Shown piece by piece: positions 27,441-36,682 of a DNA stretch of 64,000 nucleotides. The notes under the pieces were generated by a model. The model saw only the letters and a list, made by a program, of their open reading frames with translations. It was not told the DNA's origin and searched no databases. The stretch is from the NCBI RefSeq assembly GCF_029894335.1, contig NZ_JARXZC010000028.1, positions 1 to 64,000 of the forward strand. Reading direction: 5' to 3'. Both the position numbers and the translations under genes were made by a program. Every line of letters starts with the position of its first letter. Position 1 is the stretch's first letter. The stretch comes from Kitasatospora sp. MAP5-34 (GTDB lineage: Bacteria > Actinomycetota > Actinomycetes > Streptomycetales > Streptomycetaceae).

Positions 27441-28556
27441 TCAGGCGGCCTGGAGGCGGCCCTCGTACGCCGGCGTGGTGGGCCGGACGGGCAGGGCGCG
27501 GGGTGCGGGGCCGACGTAGTGGGCGGAGGGCCGGATCAGGCGCCCGGTGCGCTTCTGTTCGAGGATGTGGGCGGACCAGCCGGCCGTCCGGGCGCAGGCG
27601 AACATGGCGGTGAAGAGGGTGGGCGGGATCTGGGCGAAGTCCAGCACGATCGCGGCCCAGAACTCGACGTTGGTGGCCAGGACCCGGTCCGGTCGGCGTT
27701 GGCGCAGGGCGGCCAGGGCGGCCTGTTCGAGTGCGGCGGCCACCTCGAAGCGGTCCGCGCCCAGCTGTTCGGCGGTTCTTCGCAGGACCCGGGCGCGGGG
27801 GTCCTCGGCGCGGTACACGCGGTGTCCGAAGCCCATCAGGCGTTCGCCCCGGTCGAGGAGGCGGCGTACGTAGCCTTCGGCGTCCCCGGTCCGTTCGACC
27901 TCTTCGACCATGTGCAGTACCCGGGAGGGCGCGCCGCCGTGCAGGGGGCCGGACATCGCGCCGACCGCGCCGGACAGGCAGGCCGCCACGTCGGCGCCGG
28001 TGCTGGCGATGACCCGGGCGGTGAAGGTCGAGGCGTTCAGGCCGTGTTCGGCGGCGGAGGTCCAGTAGGCGTCGACGGCCTGTGCGTGGCGCGGGTCGAC
28101 CTCGCCGCGCCAGCGGAGCAGGAATCGTTCGGCGGTGGTGGCGGCGGTGTCCACCTCCCACTCCGGGACGATCGGTACGCCCAGGCCACGGGCCGACTGG
28201 GCGACGAAGGACAGGGTGGCGGCGGCGGCCCGCTCGACGTCCTCGCGGGCTTGGTCATCGCTGATGTCGTGCAACGGCCGCAGCCCCCAGGCGGGGGCGA
28301 GGGCGGCCAGCGCGCTCTGGGTGTCCACCCGTACGTCCCCGAAGCGCATGGGCAGGGGCAGCGGCTCGTGCGGGCCGAGCCCCGGGCCGGGCCGGCCGTC
28401 GACCAGCAGGCCCCAGACCTCCTCGAACGGGAGGTGGCCGACGAGGTCCTCGATGCTGACGCCTCGGTAGCGCAGCGCACCGCCCTCCTGGTCGGGTTCG
28501 GCGATCTCGGTTTCGAAGGCGACGACTCCTTCGAGACCCGGAATGAAGTCGGACAC
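27441..28556 (-). CDS. Citrate synthase (citrate synthase 2 type)
   Basis: 371 residues, somewhat shorter than the main hexameric or dimeric enzymes. It would condense acetyl-CoA with oxaloacetate to citrate. Active-site segments are visible: SAAEHGLNAST (His171), GPLHGGAP (His206) and MGFGHRVYRAEDPRA (His245). The third catalytic segment reads NVEFW, so Glu298 stands where the classical enzyme has Asp. Secondary citrate synthases of actinomycetes may share this, and a related activity such as methylcitrate synthase cannot be excluded. The ATG at 28556 has AGGAG 7 nt upstream. A terminator hairpin separates it from the exporter gene upstream, so it has its own transcription unit. Confidence 0.88.
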   Translation of the reverse strand: MSDFIPGLEGVVAFETEIAEPDQEGGALRYRGVSIEDLVGHLPFEEVWGLLVDGRPGPGLGPHEPLPLPMRFGDVRVDTQSALAALAPAWGLRPLHDISDDQAREDVERAAAATLSFVAQSARGLGVPIVPEWEVDTAATTAERFLLRWRGEVDPRHAQAVDAYWTSAAEHGLNASTFTARVIASTGADVAACLSGAVGAMSGPLHGGAPSRVLHMVEEVERTGDAEGYVRRLLDRGERLMGFGHRVYRAEDPRARVLRRTAEQLGADRFEVAAALEQAALAALRQRRPDRVLATNVEFWAAIVLDFAQIPPTLFTAMFACARTAGWSAHILEQKRTGRLIRPSAHYVGPAPRALPVRPTTPAYEGRLQAA

Positions 28557-28625
28557 GAGGTAACTCCTCCGAGTTGAGGCGCTTTCCGGCTGGGTGCTCT
28601 ACGGTGCGCGGGTGTATCGGGAGCG

Positions 28626-28666
28626 GCGGGCACTCCTCCTCCCGGACGGGGTGGAGGAGTGCCCGC
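28626..28666. terminator. Hairpin terminator
   Basis: Perfect 14-bp stem GCGGGCACTCCTCC / GGAGGAGTGCCCGC with a 13-nt loop. It lies between the stop of the EamA-family gene (28701) and the start of the citrate synthase gene, ending the three-gene operon upstream. Confidence 0.75.
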
Positions 28667-28700
28667 GTGCGTCAGCGAACTGCGGTGACTGCGACGCCCG

Positions 28701-29735
28701 TCAGCGGCCCGCCGATACGGTCTGCTTCTTCTCGGCGGCAGCCGCTCCGGTGGAGAGCTTCGCCTTCACCGGCGCAGCGGCGGCGGCCGGTGCGGCCTGA
28801 GCTGCGGCGGCGGCCCGACGCCTCAGGTAGAGGTTGTTCAGGACCAGCGCGGACGCGGTGAAGAGGGCGCCGACGATCTGCATCGCGGCCGGGATGACGC
28901 CGGTCAGCGCCGAGATGGTGAACGCGGTGACCGGGACGACGTCCATGAACAGCACGCCGTTGAGCGGGCCGAGGTTCTTGTTGCCGATGTTCCAGGCGAG
29001 CACGCCGACGAATCCGGCCACGATGCTCATGTAGGCGAGCTCGGGGAGGATGGTGACGATGGCGCTGCCGGTCGGGACGGGCTCGCCGCCGACCGCCAGG
29101 ATCACCGCGGTGATCACGACGGCGCTGGCCAGGCCGAGCCCGGTGGTGATGGTCGTGTACTTGATCGGGGACCACTTCGGGAAGTAGGTGGCACCGGAGG
29201 TGTAGATCACCCAGCACAGGGCGGCGAAGAGCAGCAGCGCGTCGGCGCCGAAGTTCTGCGGCTGGTTGACCAGGGAGGACAGGTCACCCTTCGTCACGAC
29301 GAGCAGGATGCCGACGAAGGACAGCCCGATGAAGGCGAACGACCACTTGGGCGGAACGACCTTGCGCAGCACCCAGTTGACGAGGAAGCCCATCATCGGC
29401 ATGGTCGCCATCATGATCGAGGCGATCAGCGCGCCCTGCTTGCCGATCAGGTCCTGGCCGTAGAAGACCAGGAACTGGAAGCCGGCGAAGCCGGCCGTGC
29501 CGAACAGCCAGGCCAGACCGACCCGCTCACCCTTGAGGTTGAGAGCGGAGCGGCCCTCGCGGAAGAACAGCACGGCCAGGAAGATCAGCCCGGCGATGCC
29601 GTAGCGCATGCAGGTGAAGGTGAAGGGGTCGATGTGCTTGAGCGTGACATCCATGATGGGGAACATCGCGCCCCATGAAAGGGTGGCCGTGAGGCACAGC
29701 AGTACCCCTCGGACGTAGTTCTTCTGGTCGTTCAT
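28701..29735 (-). CDS. EamA/DMT-family small-molecule exporter
   Basis: 344 residues with about ten membrane segments in two EamA halves, for example GVLLCLTATLSWGAMFPIMD at the start and PELAYMSIVAGFVGVLAWNI in the second half. The C-terminal tail is Ala-rich and cytoplasmic. DMT exporters of this type move amino acids or related metabolites out of the cell. The ATG at 29735 follows AGGAGAG. It is the last gene of an operon with a PLP decarboxylase and an AMP-forming ligase, so it probably exports their product. The 70-bp gap before it carries a short tandem repeat (AACAGTC repeated three times). Confidence 0.85.
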   Translation of the reverse strand: MNDQKNYVRGVLLCLTATLSWGAMFPIMDVTLKHIDPFTFTCMRYGIAGLIFLAVLFFREGRSALNLKGERVGLAWLFGTAGFAGFQFLVFYGQDLIGKQGALIASIMMATMPMMGFLVNWVLRKVVPPKWSFAFIGLSFVGILLVVTKGDLSSLVNQPQNFGADALLLFAALCWVIYTSGATYFPKWSPIKYTTITTGLGLASAVVITAVILAVGGEPVPTGSAIVTILPELAYMSIVAGFVGVLAWNIGNKNLGPLNGVLFMDVVPVTAFTISALTGVIPAAMQIVGALFTASALVLNNLYLRRRAAAAAQAAPAAAAAPVKAKLSTGAAAAEKKQTVSAGR

Positions 29736-29805
29736 AACTCTCCTGTCGGACTGTTCTGACTGTTCTGACTGTTCGGGCTGTCAGGACGGGTGGTGGTGGA
29801 ACCGG

Positions 29806-31416
29806 TCATCGAGCTCCGGCCAACTGCTTGGCGGACTCGGCCTCTTGCGAGATCAGGGGAAGGACGGTCTCCAGCAGCACTCCGGCCCGCACCTTGCCCG
29901 TGGGGCTGTACGGGACGGCCGGGATGGAGACCACGTGGGTGGGCAGGTTCGGGGCCATCCGGGCGCAGGTGGCGCGGATGGCCCGCTCGCCGCTCTCCTC
30001 GCGCTCGGGGGAGATCGGGCTGAAGGCCACGATCAGCGCGTCGCCCAGGTCGGGACGGCTGACCCGCAGCACGGCGGTCTCGCGGACGCACGGCAGGCCG
30101 GTCAGGTCGTCCTCGAGGGCGAAGATGTTGACGTCGAGGGCGCGGCCGCCCTCGGCCGTGGAGACGCCGTCGTTGCGCGCGCTGAGCTCGAGCCGGCCGC
30201 CCTCGTCGATCACGCCGCTGTCACCGGTGAGCAGGTACCGCTGGGTGCGGCCGCCGTGGTCGAGGACCAGGAAGTCGGGCTCCGAGGTCGCGTAGCTGTC
30301 CATCAACTGGTAGCTGGCGATGGCGATCCGGCCGAGCCGCCCCTTGGGCAGCGGACGGTTCTCCGGGTCGAGCGCGACCAGGGTGTTGCCCGGCATCGGC
30401 CGGCCGGAGCGGGCGGGGGCGACGTGCAGCTCCTCCGGTCCGATCATGGTGTTGAGGCCGGTCTCGGTGGTGCCGTAGTACAGGTGCAGTACGGGCCCGA
30501 GGCGGTCCCAGGTGGTGTTGATGACCCAGCGGTTGAGGTGCCGGCCGCCGGAGAGCAGGAAGCGCAGCCGGGAGGTCTTGTGCAGGTGCTCCGAAGCCGG
30601 GTGCGAGATCAGGCGGTTGAGCACCGGCGGGACCATCAGCGTGGTGGAGACGCCCTCGTCCAGGATCAGCCGGGCCATCTCGGCCGCGTCCTCGTACGGG
30701 CTGAGCACCACGGTGCCGCCCAGGGAGAGGAAGATCCGCGCCCAGCCCGGGCCCGAGGAGTGGTAGAGCGGGACGGTGACCAGGTGGACGTCGTCCTCGT
30801 CGAAGGAGAACTGGTCCACCAGGTCGGAGAGCCGGCGCGCCTCGAACGAGGTCTTGCGCACCACCAGCTTGGGGATGCCGCTGGTGCCGGAGGTGAAGGA
30901 GAACGCGGTGAAGGGCTGCTCGACCGGCTCCACGTAGGCCGGCTCGAAGGCGGCCAGCTCGTCGTAGGTGACCGTGCCCGGCGGGGTCGGCGCGCCGGGG
31001 GCGTCGAAGTCGCCCTCCTGCGGGCCCGCCAGGTGGATGCTCAGGATGTCGCGGTCGCCCGGCCAGCCGGTCGCCTCCAGCAGCGGGCGGCGCAGCGGGG
31101 TGGTGATGATCACGGTGGGCTGGAGCTGCTCCAGCGTCCCGATGGTCGCCTCGGGGGTGTTGGTGTAGTCCAGACCTATGCAGGGCACGCCGAGCGTGGC
31201 GCAGGCTGCGGTGACGACGACCAACTCCCAGCTGTTGCAGGAGATGAAGGCGGCCCGAGCCGGTCTCACCTCCGGCAGGTGCTGGGCCAGACCGGAAGCC
31301 ACCCGGCTCACCTGCTCGGCCAGTTGGGCCCAGCTCAGTCTGACGTCGCGGTCGACGATCGCGGTGTGGTCGGGGCGCCGGGCGGCGTGCCTACGGATGT
31401 CATCGAGCTTGATCAC
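29806..31416 (-). CDS. AMP-dependent acyl-CoA synthetase / ligase (ANL superfamily)
   Basis: 536 residues. The GTG at 31416 is chosen: GGAG lies 8 nt upstream and overlaps the decarboxylase stop region. Core motifs are visible: FSFTSGTSGIPKLVVRK (phosphate loop A3), YYGTTETG (A5), LLTGDSGVIDEGG (A7) and a C-terminal SPTGKVRAG carrying the catalytic lysine (A10). It would activate a carboxylic acid as acyl-AMP and pass it to CoA or an amine. The gene follows the decarboxylase by 5 bp and precedes an exporter, suggesting a short pathway from an amino acid-derived amine to an amide or thioester product. The substrate cannot be read from the sequence. Confidence 0.85.
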   Translation of the reverse strand: MIKLDDIRRHAARRPDHTAIVDRDVRLSWAQLAEQVSRVASGLAQHLPEVRPARAAFISCNSWELVVVTAACATLGVPCIGLDYTNTPEATIGTLEQLQPTVIITTPLRRPLLEATGWPGDRDILSIHLAGPQEGDFDAPGAPTPPGTVTYDELAAFEPAYVEPVEQPFTAFSFTSGTSGIPKLVVRKTSFEARRLSDLVDQFSFDEDDVHLVTVPLYHSSGPGWARIFLSLGGTVVLSPYEDAAEMARLILDEGVSTTLMVPPVLNRLISHPASEHLHKTSRLRFLLSGGRHLNRWVINTTWDRLGPVLHLYYGTTETGLNTMIGPEELHVAPARSGRPMPGNTLVALDPENRPLPKGRLGRIAIASYQLMDSYATSEPDFLVLDHGGRTQRYLLTGDSGVIDEGGRLELSARNDGVSTAEGGRALDVNIFALEDDLTGLPCVRETAVLRVSRPDLGDALIVAFSPISPEREESGERAIRATCARMAPNLPTHVVSIPAVPYSPTGKVRAGVLLETVLPLISQEAESAKQLAGAR

Positions 31417-31421
31417 GGGTT

Positions 31422-32942
31422 CTACTCCAGTCCGGCGGTGCTGAGTTGGGCGGTCTGCGGTTGGTACAGCGTGTAGATCTCGCTGCCGCTCGTGCGGAGG
31501 GCGTTGAGTTCGTCGAGGGTGCGGTCGCACATCCGCTCGCCGGGAACGGTGATGGGGATCCCGGGCGGGTAGGCGATGATGAAGTGGTCTGCGGTGCCCT
31601 GGGTCAGGGCCGCGGAAGCCGTTCGGTAGGTGCGCTGGATGGTGCGCAGGGCATCGAGCAGACGGAGCATGGTGGCCTCGTCGACGCCGATGTGGACGTG
31701 GAAGAGCACCGCGCTGCCGCTCTCACGGGCGACGTACAGGCCGTAGTCGTCGAAGAGCAGCCGGCGGAAGTCGGCGGTGGTGACCCCGAGGCCCGCGATG
31801 TCGACGAGGACCCGGGTCGGGTCGTCGGCCACCAGCAGCGACGGGTCGGTCAGGTGGTTCTTGGGGCCGAGCAGGCGGTACGCCGAGAGCCGGGGATCGG
31901 TCTCGATCTCGGTGCTCAACGTCCGGGCCAGGAAGAGCGAGCGGTCCAGCAGGGCCTCCCCCTCGGTTTCGGCCTGCGCCCGTGCCAGGTCCAGGCTGGC
32001 CAGGACGGGGAAGCTCGGGGAGGTGGTGTGGTGCTGGAAGAGCGCCTGAGCGGTCCGCTCCTGGGTCTCCCGGTCGCCCACCAGGTGCAGGTAGGAGCCC
32101 TGTCGCAGGGCTGACATGGACTTGTGCGCGGAGTGCGTCACCGCGACGGTCATCGGCAGGTGCGGGTCGGTCAGCTTCAGCTCCCGCACGGCGTGCAGCG
32201 CGGTGAGCGGCCGCAGAGTGGGGTGGAACCGGTGGATCGCCCCCCAGGCCTCGTCCACCAGGACCGAGACGGTCGGGTGGATCTCGGCCATCGCGCGGAA
32301 CAGGGTCGGCAGGTCGTACCGGACGCCGTCGTACGAGACGGCCGAGAGTACGACGGTGTCGTACGGCCGCCCGGACGCCGCCGCCTTGGCGAACGCGTCG
32401 AGCAGGCACGGCAGGTCGGCGAAGGTCCGGGGGCAGTCGTCGCAGCAGCGGCGCATCCGGGTGTAGTCCACGTCGACGGCGAGCGACCCGAGGGCGAAGT
32501 GCACCGACTGGTGGCAGCTGCGGTCGGCCAGCACCCGGCTGCCGGGACGGGTCAGCGCCGCCAGCGCGACCCGGTTGGCCGTGCTGGTGCCTGCCGAGAG
32601 GAACAGCGTCATGTCGGCGCCGAAGGTCTCGGCGGCGAGCCGCTGGGCGTCGCGGAGCGGGCCCCGGGGTCGGAAGAACGAGTCGAGCATGGTGCCGCTG
32701 TAGGAGACGTCCGCCGCGAGCTGGGCCGTACCGAACAAGGCCTCGTACGCCTCGCGCGTAGGGGAGTTGCTGATCGAGCGGCCGTGGGACAGCGGCAGGG
32801 CGTGGAACGAGGCGATGTCCCGGCGGGCGACCTTCAGTACGGCGTCAGCCAGCGGCGTCGCACTGGTCCTGAGCAACTGTCTTGCAGCAGGTGACGGTTG
32901 ATTGTCAGCTGCCTCGGTGGCGGTGCTGCTGGGTTGGGTCAT
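31422..32942 (-). CDS. PLP-dependent Orn/Lys/Arg decarboxylase-like protein (fold type I)
   Basis: 506 residues. The major domain has the glycine/threonine segment FLSAGTSTANRVAL, the aspartate segment VSVLVDEAWGAIHRFHP and the Schiff-base lysine in TVAVTHSAHKSMSALRQGSY (Lys274), all typical of the Orn/Lys/Arg decarboxylase group, which removes CO2 from basic amino acids to give diamines. A CCDDC cluster at about residues 160-165 is uncommon. The ATG at 32942 has GGAG 11 nt upstream. It is the first gene of the operon with the AMP-forming ligase and exporter. A related reaction on another amino acid is possible. Confidence 0.83.
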   Translation of the reverse strand: MTQPSSTATEAADNQPSPAARQLLRTSATPLADAVLKVARRDIASFHALPLSHGRSISNSPTREAYEALFGTAQLAADVSYSGTMLDSFFRPRGPLRDAQRLAAETFGADMTLFLSAGTSTANRVALAALTRPGSRVLADRSCHQSVHFALGSLAVDVDYTRMRRCCDDCPRTFADLPCLLDAFAKAAASGRPYDTVVLSAVSYDGVRYDLPTLFRAMAEIHPTVSVLVDEAWGAIHRFHPTLRPLTALHAVRELKLTDPHLPMTVAVTHSAHKSMSALRQGSYLHLVGDRETQERTAQALFQHHTTSPSFPVLASLDLARAQAETEGEALLDRSLFLARTLSTEIETDPRLSAYRLLGPKNHLTDPSLLVADDPTRVLVDIAGLGVTTADFRRLLFDDYGLYVARESGSAVLFHVHIGVDEATMLRLLDALRTIQRTYRTASAALTQGTADHFIIAYPPGIPITVPGERMCDRTLDELNALRTSGSEIYTLYQPQTAQLSTAGLE

Positions 32943-33257
32943 GGGCGTGCACTCCAGTTAGGTAAACGGAGCACCCGGTAAGGGCGTGGGCTGAGTGCCA
33001 CGTCTCATGAGACAAAACCAACGCGGCGGTATCAATTCAGATCGGGAATCCTGCTGGTACTTTCCGGAGTCGCGTTCCTGGTGGTGTCTCAGGGGCGCCG
33101 GAGTCGAACGTCCGATCGATGCAGGAGCCTGGGCATGCGTTTTCTCACGGGTCTCTCAGCGGGGGGTAACCGAGTTTCCAGTTGGGCGGCTCATGGTCGT
33201 GATGTGCGCGGTAGGTACACGCGGACCACCGACCGCTGGGCAGGAGTGACGTACCGG
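32943..33257. promoter_or_regulatory. Divergent intergenic region, decarboxylase operon / secreted protease
   Basis: A 315-bp spacer between divergent genes, so it must hold both promoters. A perfect 12-bp palindrome GTCTCATGAGAC lies at 33002-33013, about 60 bp upstream of the decarboxylase start, and is a candidate operator. AGGAG at 33242-33246 precedes the protease ATG. No clear -10/-35 pair was identified. Confidence 0.4.
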
Positions 33258-34265
33258 ATGAGAGACCAGAATCGCCACCCGCGCCGCACCCCGTTCCGGG
33301 GTCGGTCCGTCCTGCTGATCGCCGCAGTCATGGCGCTGGCCGGCGGCACCACCACGCTGGCCGCCCAGGCGACCGCGTACAACGTGCACCCGGCGGCGGT
33401 GCAGACCCCGGCCCACGGCAGCACGCCGGCCACGGGTCAGGCGCAGTCACCCACGGCGACGCCGTCCCCCGAGTCCACCCCGACCCCGACCCCGATGCCG
33501 AGCGCCGCCGAGCCCTCCAGCACCCCGGCCCCGACTCCGTCGCCCACTCCCACCCCGACGCCGACCCTCGCTCCCAGCCCCACCCCGGCGGCGCAGCCGT
33601 CGGAGAGCGTGGTGAACCTCGGCAGCACGGGAACGGCCCCGGCGAACCCGGAGTCGGCCCGGGTCGGCGCGCTGTTCTCGAACACCGTCTCGGCCGGCAA
33701 CCACTTCTGCACCGCCAGCGTGGTGCACAGCCCGACCCGGAACCTGCTGCTCACCGCCGCCCACTGCCTGAGCAGCCCCGGCGGCGCGGTGTTCGTGCCC
33801 GGTTACCGGAACGGCTCGGCCCCGTACGGCGCCTGGCAGGTCACCCAGGTGTTCAACACCACCGGCTGGAGCCAGAACGGCGACACCGACCAGGACTTCG
33901 CGTTCCTCACCGTCGCGCCGCTGAACGGCAAGCAGATCGAGGACGTGGTCGGCGCCAACCCGCTCGGCCTGGACGCGAGCTTCACCGCGACCGTCCGGCT
34001 GTACGGCTACCCGAGCAGCAGCGACGTCCCGCTGCTCTGCTCCAACGCCACCACGAAGTTCAGCAGTTACCAGCGTGAGATCGCCTGCCCGGCCTACTCG
34101 GGCGGTACCAGCGGCGGCCCGTTCATCTCCATCGACACGGGACAGGTGATCGGGATCATCGGCGGCTACCAGCAGGGCGGCGACACCGACGACATCTCCT
34201 ACAGCGCCTACTTCGACCAGACGATCGGCAACCTCTACGGGACGGCCGTCAGCCAGGCGGGCTGA
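33258..34265 (+). CDS. Secreted trypsin-like (S1/V8-type) serine protease
   Basis: 335 residues. The ATG at 33258 opens a Sec signal (basic MRDQNRHPRRTPFRGR then VLLIAAVMALAGGTTTLAA). A Thr/Pro/Ser-rich linker of about 80 residues (TPTPTPMPSAAEP style) leads to the catalytic domain. The triad is visible: His169 in TAAHC, Asp213 in DQDFAFL and Ser285 in YSGGTSGGPFISI. The domain lacks long extra parts, like V8/glutamyl endopeptidases of actinomycetes. It is probably exported and tethered or spaced by the linker. AGGAG lies 11 nt upstream. It is a single-gene unit closed by a palindromic terminator. Confidence 0.88.
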   Translation: MRDQNRHPRRTPFRGRSVLLIAAVMALAGGTTTLAAQATAYNVHPAAVQTPAHGSTPATGQAQSPTATPSPESTPTPTPMPSAAEPSSTPAPTPSPTPTPTPTLAPSPTPAAQPSESVVNLGSTGTAPANPESARVGALFSNTVSAGNHFCTASVVHSPTRNLLLTAAHCLSSPGGAVFVPGYRNGSAPYGAWQVTQVFNTTGWSQNGDTDQDFAFLTVAPLNGKQIEDVVGANPLGLDASFTATVRLYGYPSSSDVPLLCSNATTKFSSYQREIACPAYSGGTSGGPFISIDTGQVIGIIGGYQQGGDTDDISYSAYFDQTIGNLYGTAVSQAG

Positions 34266-34286
34266 GGTGGTCCGGTAACTCCACCT

Positions 34287-34324
34287 GTACCGCTGAGCGG
34301 ACTTATATGTCCGTTCAGCGGTAC
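34287..34324. terminator. Palindromic terminator after the protease gene
   Basis: Nearly perfect 38-bp palindrome centred at 34305.5 (GTACCGCTGA...TCAGCGGTAC) with one wobble pair and one mismatch and an AT-rich centre. It starts 22 bp after the protease stop. Confidence 0.65.
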
Positions 34325-34474
34325 TTCGGCGCTGTGGCGGCGGCCGGGCCGTCACCCCCTGGCGAACGGTCGGTGAACACTGTGGCCCGGGGCCCCGGAC
34401 GCCCGCTCCGGTCGTCAGGATCTGGCCTGGACCGTGCAACTCCGAAGGCACGGCCGGGTATTCGGAGGAGATCC

Positions 34475-36550
34475 ATGCCTCGTCGCCGCATCGCGACAAC
34501 AGCCGCCATCGCAGTGACCACGCTCGCCGCACTCGCCGCCACCGTCGGCCCCGCGACGGCAGCAGGGGAGGACAACGGCCTGAGCACCGCCAACCACCGG
34601 CACCGGCACGGCTCGGTGGGCTACACCGTCGGCACTCCCATGGTCGACCGGGTCAAGGGCGGACCCTGGACGCTCGCGCAGGGCGACCCGACGCTCGGCG
34701 CCTCGTACGACCGGAGCCTGCCGGTCTACTCCGGCGGCGGCACCGGGACGATCACCGTCGGCGGCGTGACGTACCCGAACCTGGCGGTGGACCCGGCCGG
34801 CTCCGGCGCCGTCCCGGCCGCCAGCGGCGTCACCGGCAGCCCGGGCCCGCTCACCGGCTACTGCTCCAGCGGCGGCGCCACCCCCGAGACCGGCACGGTG
34901 ACCCGCCAGCCGAAGGGGACCACGCTGCCGATGCAGCCGTACTACTTCCCCTTCGTCACCAGCCAGGACGGCGGCGAGACGCTCGACGGGCTCTTCGACT
35001 ACCGCCCCAAGGACGGTGACGAGGCGGTGGTCGCGGCCACCTCGACCGACCACGGGAAGACCTGGAAGTACCAGGGCGAGGCGCTGGAGCAGAACGCCGG
35101 CCTCTGCCCGAACGGCAACACCAACGACGACGGCCAGGGCCACGCCTTCGTGCTCACGGTGCCGGACTACGCCGGTACCGGCCACCGGGGCCAGGTGCTC
35201 TACACCCTCTCCCGACCGTCCGGTGACAACCTCGGCACCAACCTGATCGTGCACCGGCTCGCGCCGAAGGGCGGCAACCCGCTGGCGGGCCTGCCCGCGA
35301 GCGAGCCGGTCGGCCAGGGCGGCGCCACCACCGCCACCGCGCCCGTCGCCGTCCCGGCCGGGCCGGGCGGCGCGGGGGTCACCATCACCGTCGGCAGCAC
35401 CGCGAACTTCGAGCAGCCCGGCCACTTCACCGTGGGCGGCGTCACCGTCGACTGCAACGACGACTCGGCCACCGCCACCACCTTCACCGGCTGCACCACC
35501 CGTACGCCGGGCGGCGCCACCATCGCGGCCGGTGACGCGGCGCGGGCCGACGCCGTGATCCCGGCGACCGCGCAGCAGACCTCCGGTCTGGTCGCGCCCG
35601 ACGGCATCATCAGCACCCTCCCGCACTACCAGGGCGCGCCCCGGGGCAGTGTCGCGGTGCTCTACACCGAGAAGATCCTCAACTACTTCACGCCGACCAC
35701 CACCACGGCCGCGCTCACCCTCCCGGCCGCGACCCTCCCGGTCGGCGACACCGCCGCGCTCCGGCCGGTGAACGGCACGGTCACCGTCAGCCTCGGTACG
35801 GCGGCCGGCATCGTCCAGGTCACCTGCACCGGCGCGGACGCCACCGACCTGACCGGCTGCTCCGGCGGTACGGGCGCGGTGGCCAAGGGCAGCAGCGTCG
35901 GCGCCCCCGGCGCGGCGGTGACCCCGTACGCGCAGCTGGCGAAGATCGGCGAGGGCAAGAACAAGCCCAAGTCGCTCTTCGGCAACAACGAGGACTACAC
36001 CGTCGTCCGCGCCGCCTACACCTACGACGGCCTGAACTTCACCGACCTCGGCCGGGTGAACGGCCTCGCCGACCCGGCGAGCACCAGCGACAGCGTGCTG
36101 CGCTGGACCGGCTCGCGCGGCACCGTCGTCACCAACCCGGACGGCAGCTACGGCCTGTTCCTCTCCGGCGCCTACGCCTCGGACGGCGACAGCGACGCCT
36201 TCAACCAGATCTTCTACTCCTCCTCCAAGGACGGGCAGAACTGGACCGCCCCGCAGAAGCTGATCGGCACCGACTACACCTTCTCGGCCCTCGCGCAGCA
36301 GGCCGCGACCGGCGGCGCCCTCGGCGTCTCCGGCTACTATGCCGGCCGGGTCTACGACCCCACGGTGGTCCAGAACGACAACGGCAGCCTGACCATGCTC
36401 TTCGCGGGCTACTCCACGCCGAAGCCGCTGCCCGGCACCGGCGTCACCTACGGCACCGACCCGGCCGCGCAGTACACCGTGCCGGCCGCCCAGCCCGCCG
36501 AGTACCGCACCATCCTGAGCGTCACCCTGCACCCGCACTGGAGCAACTGA
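34475..36550 (+). CDS. Secreted protein with Asp-box (sialidase-like) propeller motifs
   Basis: 691 residues. The ATG at 34475 follows GGAGGAG at ideal distance and opens a Sec signal (MPRRRIATTAAIAVTTLAALAATVGPATAA shortened here to its hydrophobic core AAIAVTTLAALAATV). Two Asp-box-like motifs appear, STDHGKTWKYQG at about residue 190 and SSKDGQNWTAP at about residue 585, as in BNR/sialidase beta-propellers. The region between holds repeated VGSTANFEQPGHFTVGGVTV-type segments. These features suggest an extracellular glycan-binding or hydrolysing protein, but the catalytic Arg triad and Tyr of sialidases were not identified. It stands alone between a terminator and the phosphoglucomutase gene. 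Confidence 0.7.
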   Translation: MPRRRIATTAAIAVTTLAALAATVGPATAAGEDNGLSTANHRHRHGSVGYTVGTPMVDRVKGGPWTLAQGDPTLGASYDRSLPVYSGGGTGTITVGGVTYPNLAVDPAGSGAVPAASGVTGSPGPLTGYCSSGGATPETGTVTRQPKGTTLPMQPYYFPFVTSQDGGETLDGLFDYRPKDGDEAVVAATSTDHGKTWKYQGEALEQNAGLCPNGNTNDDGQGHAFVLTVPDYAGTGHRGQVLYTLSRPSGDNLGTNLIVHRLAPKGGNPLAGLPASEPVGQGGATTATAPVAVPAGPGGAGVTITVGSTANFEQPGHFTVGGVTVDCNDDSATATTFTGCTTRTPGGATIAAGDAARADAVIPATAQQTSGLVAPDGIISTLPHYQGAPRGSVAVLYTEKILNYFTPTTTTAALTLPAATLPVGDTAALRPVNGTVTVSLGTAAGIVQVTCTGADATDLTGCSGGTGAVAKGSSVGAPGAAVTPYAQLAKIGEGKNKPKSLFGNNEDYTVVRAAYTYDGLNFTDLGRVNGLADPASTSDSVLRWTGSRGTVVTNPDGSYGLFLSGAYASDGDSDAFNQIFYSSSKDGQNWTAPQKLIGTDYTFSALAQQAATGGALGVSGYYAGRVYDPTVVQNDNGSLTMLFAGYSTPKPLPGTGVTYGTDPAAQYTVPAAQPAEYRTILSVTLHPHWSN

Positions 36551-36682
36551 CGCGGGCAGTCGGGGCAACCGGTCGGCCACCCGTGCCCGGCCGAGCGGTT
36601 GCCCCGTCCGACGGCGGGGCCGCGACTCGCCAAGTGGAGCAAATGGCCGGTACGGAGGTGTGGTTCGGGTGAGACTGGCAGC

